DNA from: Microbacterium sp. 1.5R
Lineage (GTDB): Bacteria; Actinomycetota; Actinomycetes; Actinomycetales; Microbacteriaceae
Assembly (NCBI RefSeq): GCF_007667425.1
Contig: NZ_VDRC01000001.1
Coordinates: 2,014,595-2,078,594, forward strand
Reading direction: 5' to 3'
DNA length: 64,000 nucleotides
Under the pieces are notes generated by a model, which was not told the origin of the DNA, ran no database searches, and saw nothing but the letters and a program-made list of their open reading frames with translations. A program made the translations under genes and the position numbers. Within the stretch, counting starts at the first letter, position 1. The number at the start of each line of letters is the position of its first letter. This document shows, in pieces, positions 52,505-60,686 of this stretch.

Positions 52505-53200
52505 TCAGGCGCGCGTGGCGGCGCGCGGAGAGGCCGCCACCGCGGAGCGGTCGAGGATCGCCACGAGCTCCTCGGCGCTGGAGATCGTGTGCTCGTGGAT
52601 GGCGCGTTCGATCGCCGACCGATCGCCGGAGTGCAGTGCATCGACGAGCGCATGGTGCTGGGTCGAGGCACGTGCAGGATCGGAGCGGATCGCCTGGTCT
52701 TGCGCGAGGGCCACGGTGATGTGCGCCTCGATCACGGGCCACACCCGCACCAGCACCTCGTTCTCGGAGGCCTCCCAGATCGCCCGATGGAATGCCACGT
52801 GGGCCTCGTGACGCAGCAGCGGGTCGGGGTGCGTTTCCACCGCCGCGAAGCGCTGCCAGTGCGCGTCGAGCGCGGCCATGCGCCCGCCGGTCTCGTCGGC
52901 GAGGATCGCATCGACCGCCAACAGGTCGAGGGCCTCGCGGGTGCGTGCGAGGTCGAGATGCGCCGACAGGCTGAGTTCGGCGACGCGCATGCCTCGATAC
53001 GGCTCTTGCACGAGAAGTCCCTCTCGCGCGAGCTGGTTCAGTGCCTCGCGCAGGGTGGGCCGGCTGATGCCGAGTTGCGCAGCGAGTCCGACCTCGGTGA
53101 CCTTCTCACCCGGTCTCAACGCGCCCTTCACGATGGCCCGGCGGATCTCCTGCACCGCGCCGTCTCGACGCGACAGTCCGGCAACCTGCTCGAGCGACAT
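52505..53200 (-). CDS. GntR-family regulator (FadR/FCD subfamily)
   Basis: 231 residues from ATG 53200, which has AGG 6 nt before it; in-frame ATGs at 53218 and 53239 are possible. The winged helix AVQEIRRAIVKGALRPGEKVTEVGLAAQLGISRPTLREALNQLAREGLLVQEPYRGMRV is followed by an all-helical FCD domain whose metal/ligand-type residues include D in HLDLARTREAL and H in RHEAHVAFHRAIW and QHHALVDALHSGD. It probably regulates the neighbouring catabolic genes through the GATTGT/GACAA sites seen before itself, before the divergent lyase/dehydrogenase pair and before the FAD oxidase. Confidence 0.87.
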   Translation of the reverse strand: MSLEQVAGLSRRDGAVQEIRRAIVKGALRPGEKVTEVGLAAQLGISRPTLREALNQLAREGLLVQEPYRGMRVAELSLSAHLDLARTREALDLLAVDAILADETGGRMAALDAHWQRFAAVETHPDPLLRHEAHVAFHRAIWEASENEVLVRVWPVIEAHITVALAQDQAIRSDPARASTQHHALVDALHSGDRSAIERAIHEHTISSAEELVAILDRSAVAASPRAATRA

Positions 53201-53241
53201 CGTGAACCTGCATTCCATCGGGGGCGGACGCTGCAGCATCC

Positions 53242-53256
53242 GACAATCTGGTTGTC
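53242..53256. promoter_or_regulatory. Candidate GntR operator, site 1
   Basis: GACAATCTGGTTGTC (GACAA-N5-TTGTC) just upstream of the GntR gene. It shares GACAATCTG with site 2. Confidence 0.5.
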
Positions 53257-53268
53257 AGGGTATCAGCG

Positions 53269-53305
53269 CCGCGGCCGCCGCCCACGATGGAGGAAGCGGC
53301 CGCGG
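53269..53305. terminator. Hairpin after the DapA-family gene
   Basis: CCGCGGCCGC (53269-53278) pairs with GCGGCCGCGG (53296-53305). It lies directly downstream (minus strand) of the lyase gene stop at 53313. Confidence 0.6.
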
Positions 53306-53312
53306 ACGGGCC

Positions 53313-54215
53313 TCAGCGGCCCGAGACCTCGACGCCCGCGGCGCGCAGCAGGCTGGCGAATTCGTCGCGGTGCTCCTGAGCGAGCGGCTGGATCGGACGA
53401 CGAGTCGACCCCGCATCGTTGCCCACGAGAGAGACGCCCGCCTTGATGGCGGCGGCGTAGTTGTGGCTTTCGAGGAACACGCAGATCGGGTTGATGAGCT
53501 TCCACAGCTCGCGACCGCGAGCGAGGTCTCCGTCGACGGCGACGGCCTGGTACAGCTGCCCGGCGAGGCCAGGCATGAAGCTCGCGCCGCCCCAGACGCC
53601 TGCTTTGGCGCCGAGCGCGAGGCCCTCGAACGTGAGGGTGTCCCAGCCGTTCAAGGCGTCGATGTCATCGGGGTAGTCGAGCAGGATCGTCGCGAGCTTC
53701 GTGATGTCGCCGCCGGTGTCCTTGAAGCACGACACGTTCGTCTCGCGGGCGAGCTGCGCGAACTGCGCCGGGGTGAGGTCGACCCCCGTGGCACTCGGCA
53801 GGTTGTAGTACATGATCGGGATGTCGACGGCCTCGGAGATGGCGCCGTAGTGCGCGAGCAGCTCGTCGAAGTTCAGAGCGTCGTAGAACGGCGGCACGAT
53901 CATCACGGCGTCCGCTCCGGCGTCGGCCGCGGCCTCGGTCAGTTCGATCGAGGCGTCGGTGGTGAGGGCGCCGGCACCGGCGACGGCGAAGCCGCGACCC
54001 TGAGCTGCCCGGGCGTATGCGGCGTTGACGGCCTTCTGCTCGTCCATCGACAGCGACGTGAACTCTCCCGTGCTGCCGGTGGAGACGACACCGTGCGCGC
54101 CACCGTCGAGGATGAAGTCGACCTGGCGTTCGATTCCGGGCAGGTCGACCTTGCCGTCTGCGTCGAACGGCGTCACGACCGCGGCGAGAATGCCTTCGAG
54201 GTGGAGCGTCGTCAT
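53313..54215 (-). CDS. DapA-family lyase, probable pyrroline-4-hydroxy-2-carboxylate deaminase-like
   Basis: 300 residues, DHDPS/N-acetylneuraminate-lyase TIM barrel. GSTGEF, Tyr136/Tyr137 in IMYYNLPSATG and Schiff-base Lys165 in VSCFKDTGGD are present. Divergent from an aldehyde dehydrogenase and near a racemase-like epimerase and FAD oxidase. In hydroxyproline breakdown the deaminase HypD belongs to this family and feeds a semialdehyde to such a dehydrogenase; this role is inferred from context, other keto-acid aldolase roles remain possible. GGAAGGAA precedes the ATG. Confidence 0.75.
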   Translation of the reverse strand: MTTLHLEGILAAVVTPFDADGKVDLPGIERQVDFILDGGAHGVVSTGSTGEFTSLSMDEQKAVNAAYARAAQGRGFAVAGAGALTTDASIELTEAAADAGADAVMIVPPFYDALNFDELLAHYGAISEAVDIPIMYYNLPSATGVDLTPAQFAQLARETNVSCFKDTGGDITKLATILLDYPDDIDALNGWDTLTFEGLALGAKAGVWGGASFMPGLAGQLYQAVAVDGDLARGRELWKLINPICVFLESHNYAAAIKAGVSLVGNDAGSTRRPIQPLAQEHRDEFASLLRAAGVEVSGR

Positions 54216-54268
54216 GGGGTTCCTTCCGGAGAGGCGGGGTCGACGACAGCCGCCGACCGTTCGATAAT

Positions 54269-54291
54269 GACAGATTGCCAGACAATCTGTC
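54269..54291. promoter_or_regulatory. Candidate GntR operator, site 2
   Basis: GACAGATTG-CCAGA-CAATCTGTC: perfect 9-bp arms, the best of the three sites, in the divergent promoter region of the lyase and dehydrogenase genes. Confidence 0.65.
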
Positions 54292-54332
54292 TATCTGGAA
54301 CAATGAACGTACACGACAGCAAAGGAGGAGCC

Positions 54333-55709
54333 ATGTCTCGATACCGCGTTCAGAACCCGGCCACCGGCGAGGTGGCCGAGACGTTCGAGGCCGCCGGTGA
54401 TGAGGAGGTCGACGGCGCGATCGCCGCAGCTGACGCCGCCTTCCGCGAGTGGGGCGGGCGCTCGATTCAAGAGAGGGCGGGAATCGTGCACCGCGTCGCC
54501 GAACTGTTCATCGAGCGCAAGGACGAGCTCGCCCGGATCATTGCCCTCGAGATGGGCAAGCCCTTGCAGGAGGGGATCGAAGAGGTCGAGTTCGCCGCAT
54601 CGATCATCGACTACTACGCCGTGCACGGCCCGAGCCTCGCGACCGACGTGGAGATCCCCAGCACCATCCCTGGCAAGGCCTGGATCGAGCGACGCCCCGT
54701 CGGCCCGCTGCTGGGAGTCATGCCGTGGAACTTCCCGTACTACCAGGTGGCTCGCTTCGCGGCGCCGAACCTCGTGCTCGGCAACACCGTCCTGCTCAAG
54801 CACGCCGAGATCTGCCCTCGCTCGTCTCAGGCGATCCACGACATCATGGCGGAGGCCGGTGTGCCGGCCGGCGCCTACACCAACCTCTACGCGACCCACG
54901 AGCAGATCGCCGCCATCATCGCCGACCCCCGCGTACAAGGCGTCTCGCTGACCGGATCGGAGCGCGCCGGAGCGATCGTCGGCGAGCAGGCGGGCCGCAA
55001 CCTGAAGAAGGCAGTGCTCGAACTCGGCGGCATCGACGCGATGGTCGTGCTCTCCGCCGACGACATCGGCCAGGTGGCGCGAGATGGCTGGGACTTCCGT
55101 GTGTACAACGGCGGTCAGGTCTGCAACGGCAACAAGCGGATGATCGTGATGGACGACCTGTACGACGCTTTCGTCACCGAGCTCGTCACTCAGGCCGATG
55201 GCCTCGTCCCCGGCGATCCGCTCGACATGCCTGAGTGGGGCTACGGCCCGCTGTCGTCGCGTCAGGCTGCCGAGACGGTGCATGAGCAGGTGCAGCGGGC
55301 GGTCGCCGAGGGGGCGACACTCCTCGCCGGCGGCGTGCTGGCCGACGACGGCAGTGCGTATTACTCGCCTGCGGTGCTCGTCGACGTCGCCCGCGACTCC
55401 TCCGTCTTCCAGGAGGAGATCTTCGGACCCGTGGCGCTCGTCGTGCGGGTCTCGAGCGACGAGGAGGCTCTGGAGGTGGCGAACGACTCGGCCTTCGGGC
55501 TGGGCGGGTCGGTCTTCTCGTCGGATGCTGCGCGCGCCGCGCGCATCGCCTCGCAGCTGGATGTGGGCATGACCCACGTGAACATCATCGCGGCGGAGGC
55601 AGCCGAGCTGCCCTTCGGCGGCGTCAAGCGGTCGGGCTTCGGTCGTGAGATGGGACCGCTCGGGATGGACGAGTTCGTTAACAAGAGATTCTCGTTCGTC
55701 GCCGAGTGA
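54333..55709 (+). CDS. Aldehyde dehydrogenase, semialdehyde-dehydrogenase-like
   Basis: 458 residues from ATG 54333 with AAAGGAGG at 54321-54328. Catalytic set complete: Asn133 (PWNFP), Lys156, Glu230 (LELGG) and Cys264 (GGQVCNGNK). PLQEGIEEVEFAASIIDYYA resembles the succinate-semialdehyde group. In this context the substrate may be alpha-ketoglutarate semialdehyde or another semialdehyde made by the divergent DapA-family enzyme. Expected NAD(P)-dependent and cytosolic. Convergent with the enolase-like gene, with a hairpin between. Confidence 0.82.
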   Translation: MSRYRVQNPATGEVAETFEAAGDEEVDGAIAAADAAFREWGGRSIQERAGIVHRVAELFIERKDELARIIALEMGKPLQEGIEEVEFAASIIDYYAVHGPSLATDVEIPSTIPGKAWIERRPVGPLLGVMPWNFPYYQVARFAAPNLVLGNTVLLKHAEICPRSSQAIHDIMAEAGVPAGAYTNLYATHEQIAAIIADPRVQGVSLTGSERAGAIVGEQAGRNLKKAVLELGGIDAMVVLSADDIGQVARDGWDFRVYNGGQVCNGNKRMIVMDDLYDAFVTELVTQADGLVPGDPLDMPEWGYGPLSSRQAAETVHEQVQRAVAEGATLLAGGVLADDGSAYYSPAVLVDVARDSSVFQEEIFGPVALVVRVSSDEEALEVANDSAFGLGGSVFSSDAARAARIASQLDVGMTHVNIIAAEAAELPFGGVKRSGFGREMGPLGMDEFVNKRFSFVAE

Positions 55710-55713
55710 CGAA

Positions 55714-55756
55714 CGTCCCGGTCCGGCGCTCCGCGGGGGATCGCGGGACCGGGACG
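55714..55756. terminator. Hairpin between convergent dehydrogenase and enolase-like genes
   Basis: CGTCCCGGTCC (55714-55724) pairs perfectly with GGACCGGGACG (55746-55756). No T run. Confidence 0.6.
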
Positions 55757-55760
55757 GGGG

Positions 55761-57032
55761 TCAGAACCTGCTGATGCGCGACAGATCCGCCAGTCGCGCG
55801 GTGGGAAGCCGCTCGGCCGCACGCAGGAGGAAGTTGAGCTTCTCCACGCGCTCACCCGAGCGGGGAGCGCCATTCTTCTGGAAAGGCACCTGCAGGCCGA
55901 GGGAGAGATCCATCACGACGTCGTCGATCACCCCGCCCGACCGGCCGGACGGCAGCGCCAACATCCCCAGCGCGCTCGCCTTCTCGAACGTCTGCAGCGC
56001 CTCGGTGATCGTGCCGACCTGGTTGGGCTTGAGCACGAAACCGTCGACAGCCCTCTCGGCGATCGCCCGCTCGAGGCGCACGGGGTTGGTGACGATGAGG
56101 TCGTCGCCGAGCACCCAGGTGCGCGGCAGTTCACGCACGGCGAGGGCGAACCCAGCCCAGTCGTCTTCGTGGAGGGGATCCTCGACGAACAGCAGCGGGA
56201 ACTCCTTGGTCAGCGCCCGCAGGTGTCCGACGAGGTCGGTCGCGTCGACGCGCTCGCCGTTCAGCTCGTAGGTGTCCGTGGCAGGGTCGTACATCTCGCT
56301 CGATGCGCAGTCGAGAGCGAACGAGACCCGGTCCGCGCAGCCGGCCGCGTCGACGGCATCCTGCAACAGCGCCAGCACCGCCCGTGGATCGGCGAAGGGG
56401 GCCGCGTAGCCGAACGAGTTCGCCATCGTGGCGCCGCGTCCGGTGGCGCGCTGAATGAGTGCGGGGAGTTCCTGGAACACCAGCACGCCCATCTCCACCG
56501 CCTCGTCGACCGACGCCGCCCCGTGCGGGACCACGAGGAACTCGTTGAACGCCTGCACCGCATCGCGGTTGCGTCCGCCGTTGAGCACGTTGAAGCACGG
56601 AACGGGCAGAGTCGTGAGCGGGCCGCGCGCGACCTGCTCGTAGACGGGCCGCCGTCGCTCGGCGGCCTGCGCGCGGAGGAAGGCGACCGATACCGGATAG
56701 ATCGCATTGCCGCCGAGCACGTGCTTGTCGACGGTGCCGTCGAGGTCGAGCAGAGCACCGTCGAACATGGCCTGCGTGTCGAACCAGCGGCCGGTGAGGT
56801 GCTGCGCGATCGGCCCCGTGACGTTGGCGACGGCGCGCCGCACGCTCTGCCCGCGGTAGCTCGCCGGATCGTCGTCGCGCAGGATCGCCGCCTCGTGCAC
56901 CCCCACCGACGATCCGGTGGGGGCGGCGGCGCGCCCCCACGCGCCGGTCGCCGTCTCGACCTCGACCTCGACCATCGGGCGGGCCTTGCTGTCGAGGATC
57001 TGGCGGGCACGGATGCCGGTCACGACTGTCAT
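55761..57032 (-). CDS. Divergent enolase paralogue
   Basis: 423 residues from ATG 57032, which overlaps the kinase-gene stop. Enolase fold from end to end: ILDSKARPMVEVEVE, LDCASSEMYD, FVEDPLHEDDW, LGDDLIVTN, VLKPNQVGT and QKNGAPRSGERVEKLN. Metal ligands (Asp241, Glu284, Asp310), the lysine pair (Lys335, Lys386) and the Glu168 equivalent (Glu164) remain. Three positions differ from 2-phosphoglycerate enolases: the His159 equivalent is Asn155, the Glu211 region GDEGG is NSFGY, and the His373 equivalent is Gly363. It therefore probably does not act as a normal enolase, and it is operonic with a glycerate-kinase-like gene. Confidence 0.85.
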   Translation of the reverse strand: MTVVTGIRARQILDSKARPMVEVEVETATGAWGRAAAPTGSSVGVHEAAILRDDDPASYRGQSVRRAVANVTGPIAQHLTGRWFDTQAMFDGALLDLDGTVDKHVLGGNAIYPVSVAFLRAQAAERRRPVYEQVARGPLTTLPVPCFNVLNGGRNRDAVQAFNEFLVVPHGAASVDEAVEMGVLVFQELPALIQRATGRGATMANSFGYAAPFADPRAVLALLQDAVDAAGCADRVSFALDCASSEMYDPATDTYELNGERVDATDLVGHLRALTKEFPLLFVEDPLHEDDWAGFALAVRELPRTWVLGDDLIVTNPVRLERAIAERAVDGFVLKPNQVGTITEALQTFEKASALGMLALPSGRSGGVIDDVVMDLSLGLQVPFQKNGAPRSGERVEKLNFLLRAAERLPTARLADLSRISRF

Positions 57033-58435
57033 GCGGAGCCTCCCAGGGCGGGGATGTACAGAATGTTGAGGTCGCACAGATTGGTGCCGGTATTGCCGGT
57101 GACCACCACATCGCCGATGGCCGAGAGGGCTTCGTACGAGGCGTGGCCGCGAAGCGCCGCGCGGAGGTCGACACCGATGTCCGCGGCTCGAGCCGCGGAC
57201 GTCGAGTCGGTCAGACCGCCGGCCGCGGGGGTGGTGCCGTCGGTGCCCTCAGAGTCCATGGCATACAGCGCGGCGCCCGGCACGCGGTGAGCGGACAGGG
57301 CGAAACCGACGGCCAGTTCCTGCGAGGGTCCGCCGTGGCCGGTGATCGGGGCCTCCGGACGCAGCTGCGTGACCGTCTCGCCGCCACTGACGACGACGCA
57401 GGGCGCGGCGAACGGGCGTCCCGTCGTCTGCACCTCCCGTGCGAGCGCGGCGAGGAAGGCACCTGCGTCGCGGCTCTCGCCCTCGAGGTAGGTCGTCAGC
57501 ACGTGGGCCTCGACTCCGAGTGCGCGGGCCGTGTCCACGGCGGCAGCCGCGAGGTCGGGCAGCGTGTTGAGCAGGAAGTACGTGGCTCCGGGAAGCTCGG
57601 TCGGAGTCTCCCGCTCAGGACCTGCCGCGTCGAGGAAGTCGAGGATGCTGCGCGGCATCCGCCCTCGAAGGCCGTGTCCGTCGATCGCCGCGCGGGCGTC
57701 GGCCAGGGTCGTCGGATCGGGCCCGATCGGCGTGCCGGTGTAGAACGCGTCGGGCTCGCCGATGTCGCCGGTGGCCGACCGCCCGACGGCGTCGGAGATG
57801 CCGATGCCGATGAGGTCGGCACCGCGCGCGAGGATGCGCTGCGCGAGGCGGCCGCCGTTGGTGCGGGAGATGTGACGGCGCACCGCGTTGATCTCGGCGA
57901 TGCCGAGGCCCGATGTGAGCAGCACCTCGGTGGCCTGAGCTTCGTCGTCGACCGTGATCGGTTCGATCGGCGCCGACATCAGAGCGGAGCTTCCGCCGCT
58001 GATCACCGCGATGACGAGGTCGCCGGGGCCGGTGCCGTCTATGAGGTCGAGCATCTCCTGCGTGGCGTCATGGCCGGCACGATCGGGCAGCGGATGTCCG
58101 CCCACCCGCACGTCGGTGCGCACGAAGTGATCGTCGGACTCTGCGATCTTGACGACCGCGAGACCCCGTGTGAGCCGGTCTCCGAGGGCGTGCTCGACCG
58201 CCATCGCCATCGCGTTGCACGCCTTGCCCGCGCCGACGAGGTAGATGTTCCGGATCGCGTCGAGGTTCCATTCACGGTGACCGACGTGCAGCGTGTCACC
58301 ATCCACGCGGACGAGGCCACGGATGCGCGGGTATGCGTCGACAAGGGCGAGGGCGCCCTCCGCGATGGCGAGGACGAGAGACCGGGCCGCCTCGTCGCCG
58401 CGCGCGAGCAGGCGGTCGGCGTTCCGGACCTTCAT
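57029..58435 (-). CDS. Glycerate 2-kinase, MOFRL/DUF4147 family
   Basis: 468 residues. N-terminal DUF4147 region with YLVGAGKACNAMAMAVEHALGDRL, VAVISGGSSALMSAP and AVRRHISRTNGGRLAQ; C-terminal MOFRL region with VVVSGGETVTQL, GGPSQELAVGFAL and SEGTDGTTPAAGGLTDSTS. Family enzymes phosphorylate D-glycerate at C2. It overlaps the enolase-like gene downstream and the ornithine-cyclodeaminase-like gene upstream by 4 nt each. Given the altered enolase, its substrate may be a glycerate analogue. Confidence 0.87.
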   Translation of the reverse strand: MKVRNADRLLARGDEAARSLVLAIAEGALALVDAYPRIRGLVRVDGDTLHVGHREWNLDAIRNIYLVGAGKACNAMAMAVEHALGDRLTRGLAVVKIAESDDHFVRTDVRVGGHPLPDRAGHDATQEMLDLIDGTGPGDLVIAVISGGSSALMSAPIEPITVDDEAQATEVLLTSGLGIAEINAVRRHISRTNGGRLAQRILARGADLIGIGISDAVGRSATGDIGEPDAFYTGTPIGPDPTTLADARAAIDGHGLRGRMPRSILDFLDAAGPERETPTELPGATYFLLNTLPDLAAAAVDTARALGVEAHVLTTYLEGESRDAGAFLAALAREVQTTGRPFAAPCVVVSGGETVTQLRPEAPITGHGGPSQELAVGFALSAHRVPGAALYAMDSEGTDGTTPAAGGLTDSTSAARAADIGVDLRAALRGHASYEALSAIGDVVVTGNTGTNLCDLNILYIPALGGSA

Positions 58436-59586
58436 CGGGCGGCCTCCGCGGGGACGGATGCCGGATCCGTCTCATCCGCGGCATCCGTCCCCCAGAGTTC
58501 GAGGGGTGTGCCGATGCCGAGCGCCCGGGCGCTCTGCAGCAGATCGGCCCCCCACGCCACGTCGAACACCGCCATGCCGCTCGATACGAACACGGTGCGA
58601 CCGGCCGCGGGGCTGCGCTGCTCGACCATGACGGTGCCGAGGTCGACCCCGCGGTCGATGGCGGCGATGCGGCCGCGGTCGGCGAGAGCGTACAGCGGAC
58701 CGCCGATCTGCGCCGCGAAGCCGGCTGCGGTGTCACCGCTGACCCTGGCATCGGCGATGTAGTCCTGGTGCAGCGGAACGTGGTCCCAGATGACCGTGCT
58801 CGACGTCCAGAGCGCGTCGTCCGACTGCATCGGACCGCTGAGCAGGATGCACGCCTCCGGAGAGAACGAGGCGGCCTCGATGCGCAGAGGCGCGGTGCGC
58901 GATGCGGCGACGGTCACCAGGTCGGCGTCCCTCACGCACTCGTGCGGGGTGTCGGCGATCTCGACGGTCCCCGAGAAGCCGTTCGCGACGATCTGCGCCG
59001 CGAACGGCTCGGCCTTCTCGCGCGACCGGTTGTGGCACACGATCGTCTCGATGTCGGGATGCTGCGAGAGCAGCGCCCGAACGACCTGTCGGTTGATCTC
59101 CCCGCAGCCGACGACGGCCACTCGTCGCGGCCGTCGTCGAGGGAGGTAACGGCTCGCGACCGCCGGAACCGCGGCGGTGCGGGAGGAGCTGAGGCGCCCC
59201 GCCGCGAGGAGGGCGAGTGGCTCACCGGTCTCCTTGTCGTTGAGCATGACGGTGAGAACCGAGCGCGGCAGACCCTTGGAGCGGTTCTCGGCATTGGACC
59301 CGTACCATTTCACGCCGCACAGATCGAAGCGTCCGCCGAGATAGGCGGGCATGGCCGAGAAGCGGCGATCAGGACCGTCCAGCGGCATGTTCGGGAATGG
59401 AGACCACTTCGGGAACGACACCACGAGGCCGTGGCTGTTGCGCCGCGGTCCGCCCATCAGGTAGTCGCCTCGGTGCAGGAGCCGGAAGACCTCGTCGGCG
59501 ACGCGAACGCTGCGGGCGGCGTCATCGACTCCGGCCGCGATCATGTCGGCCTCGGAGAGGAAGAGGAAGGGAGAGCGCGGAGACAT
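58432..59586 (-). CDS. Ornithine cyclodeaminase/mu-crystallin-family protein
   Basis: 384 residues from ATG 59586. FLFLSEADMIAAGVDDAARSVRVADEVF, FSAMPAYLGGRFDLCGVKWYGSN, SSRTAAVPAVASRYL and the NAD-binding VAVVGCGEINRQVVRALL are the family marks. The MGGPRRNSHGLVVSFP segment places it in a subgroup sometimes annotated tyramine oxidase subunit B (recalled). Members reduce cyclic or acyclic imines or deaminate amino acids. First gene of the three-gene operon, divergent from LysR. Confidence 0.82.
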   Translation of the reverse strand: MSPRSPFLFLSEADMIAAGVDDAARSVRVADEVFRLLHRGDYLMGGPRRNSHGLVVSFPKWSPFPNMPLDGPDRRFSAMPAYLGGRFDLCGVKWYGSNAENRSKGLPRSVLTVMLNDKETGEPLALLAAGRLSSSRTAAVPAVASRYLPRRRPRRVAVVGCGEINRQVVRALLSQHPDIETIVCHNRSREKAEPFAAQIVANGFSGTVEIADTPHECVRDADLVTVAASRTAPLRIEAASFSPEACILLSGPMQSDDALWTSSTVIWDHVPLHQDYIADARVSGDTAAGFAAQIGGPLYALADRGRIAAIDRGVDLGTVMVEQRSPAAGRTVFVSSGMAVFDVAWGADLLQSARALGIGTPLELWGTDAADETDPASVPAEAAR

Positions 59587-59672
59587 GGCACCTCGGAGTT
59601 TGTGCGTGCGGACCCGTTCAGCTTCGAGGGACCCGATCGTGCGGCACAAGCAGACCTTTTCCGATATGACCA

Positions 59673-59687
59673 TTCGAAGTGATCGAA
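59673..59687. promoter_or_regulatory. Candidate LysR binding site
   Basis: TTCGA-AGTGA-TCGAA inverted repeat in the divergent promoter. TAGGGT (59691-59696) lies 7 nt before the LysR ATG and may be its -10, giving a leaderless mRNA. Confidence 0.5.
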
Positions 59688-59703
59688 AGATAGGGTAAGT
59701 CGC

Positions 59704-60606
59704 ATGTTGAATCTCGACCGCCTCCTCCTCCTGCAGGAACTCCACCGCCGGGGGTCGGTGATCGCGGTCGGGGAGTCCCTCTCCTTCAGTCCGTCGACCG
59801 TGTCGCACCAGCTCAAGGTGCTCGAGCGCGAGGTCGGAGCGGCGCTCACCGAGCGCGTCGGACGCGGCATCCGCCTCACGCGCGAGGGCGAGATCCTCGC
59901 CGAGCACGCCGTGCGCATCTTCGGTGAGGTCGAACGGGCCGAGGCCGCCGTGGCCGCGGTGCGGTCGGCACCGGCGGGGGACGTGCGCGTGGCAGCGCTG
60001 CAGACGGCATCCCTCGCGCTGCTGCCCCGCGCGATCGAGGCGCTCGAGCGGCGCTCGCCGCATCCGCGAACCTTCGTCAGTCGCATCGAGCCGGGAAGAG
60101 CTCTGGGTGCCCTCGCCGCGCGCGAGTTCGACATCGTCATCGGCGAGGAGTATCCAGGGCTGGTGATCGCCGCAGTGCCGGGTGTGGAGCGCCGCCCGCT
60201 GGTCGAGGATCCGCTGGTGCTGGCCTCCCCGGCGGGGCGCGCCGGGGCGATCGTGGCGGGCGACCCCGACGCCCTGCCCTGGGTGATGGAGCCGCAGGGA
60301 AGTCACGCACGGTCGTGGTGTCTTGCCATGTGCCGGCGCCTGGGAGTGGAGCCCGAGGTGCGGTACGAATCGGATGACCTGCTCGTACAGCTGCGGCTGG
60401 TCGAAACCGGGCATGCCATTGCCATCCTGCCGAAGCTGCTGCTCGACAGCGAGGGTGCCGCGGTCGGGCGCACGGCGCTGCCTGGATGCCCGACGCGGTC
60501 GGTGTTCACGGCGCATCGGACCGGATCGGACCAGATTCCCGCCGTGCGCGCGGTGCTCGACGCGCTCGCCGAGGCGGCGTCGGCTGCCGGAGGCCGAGAG
60601 TTGTGA
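59704..60606 (+). CDS. LysR-family transcriptional regulator
   Basis: 300 residues. N-terminal HTH (LDRLLLLQELHRRGSVIAVGESLSFSPSTVSHQLKVLEREVGAALTERVGRGIRLTREGEIL), then a substrate-binding domain with FDIVIGEEYPGL and VETGHAIAILPKLLL. It is divergent from the OCD-kinase-enolase operon and is the likely activator of it. The FAD oxidase gene follows on the same strand after 80 nt. Confidence 0.9.
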   Translation: MLNLDRLLLLQELHRRGSVIAVGESLSFSPSTVSHQLKVLEREVGAALTERVGRGIRLTREGEILAEHAVRIFGEVERAEAAVAAVRSAPAGDVRVAALQTASLALLPRAIEALERRSPHPRTFVSRIEPGRALGALAAREFDIVIGEEYPGLVIAAVPGVERRPLVEDPLVLASPAGRAGAIVAGDPDALPWVMEPQGSHARSWCLAMCRRLGVEPEVRYESDDLLVQLRLVETGHAIAILPKLLLDSEGAAVGRTALPGCPTRSVFTAHRTGSDQIPAVRAVLDALAEAASAAGGREL

Positions 60607-60631
60607 GTGCGAACCGAGTACCGTATGGTCA

Positions 60632-60645
60632 GATTGTTTGACAAC
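60632..60645. promoter_or_regulatory. Candidate GntR operator, site 3
   Basis: GATTGTTTGACAAC (TTGT-N3-ACAA), similar to the CAGATTGTCTGGCAAT core of site 2 read on the other strand, 42 nt before the FAD oxidase start. Confidence 0.5.
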
Positions 60646-60686
60646 ACGAGCGTGCCGTCATGGTCGCTCCAGCGAAGCGAGGGCGC

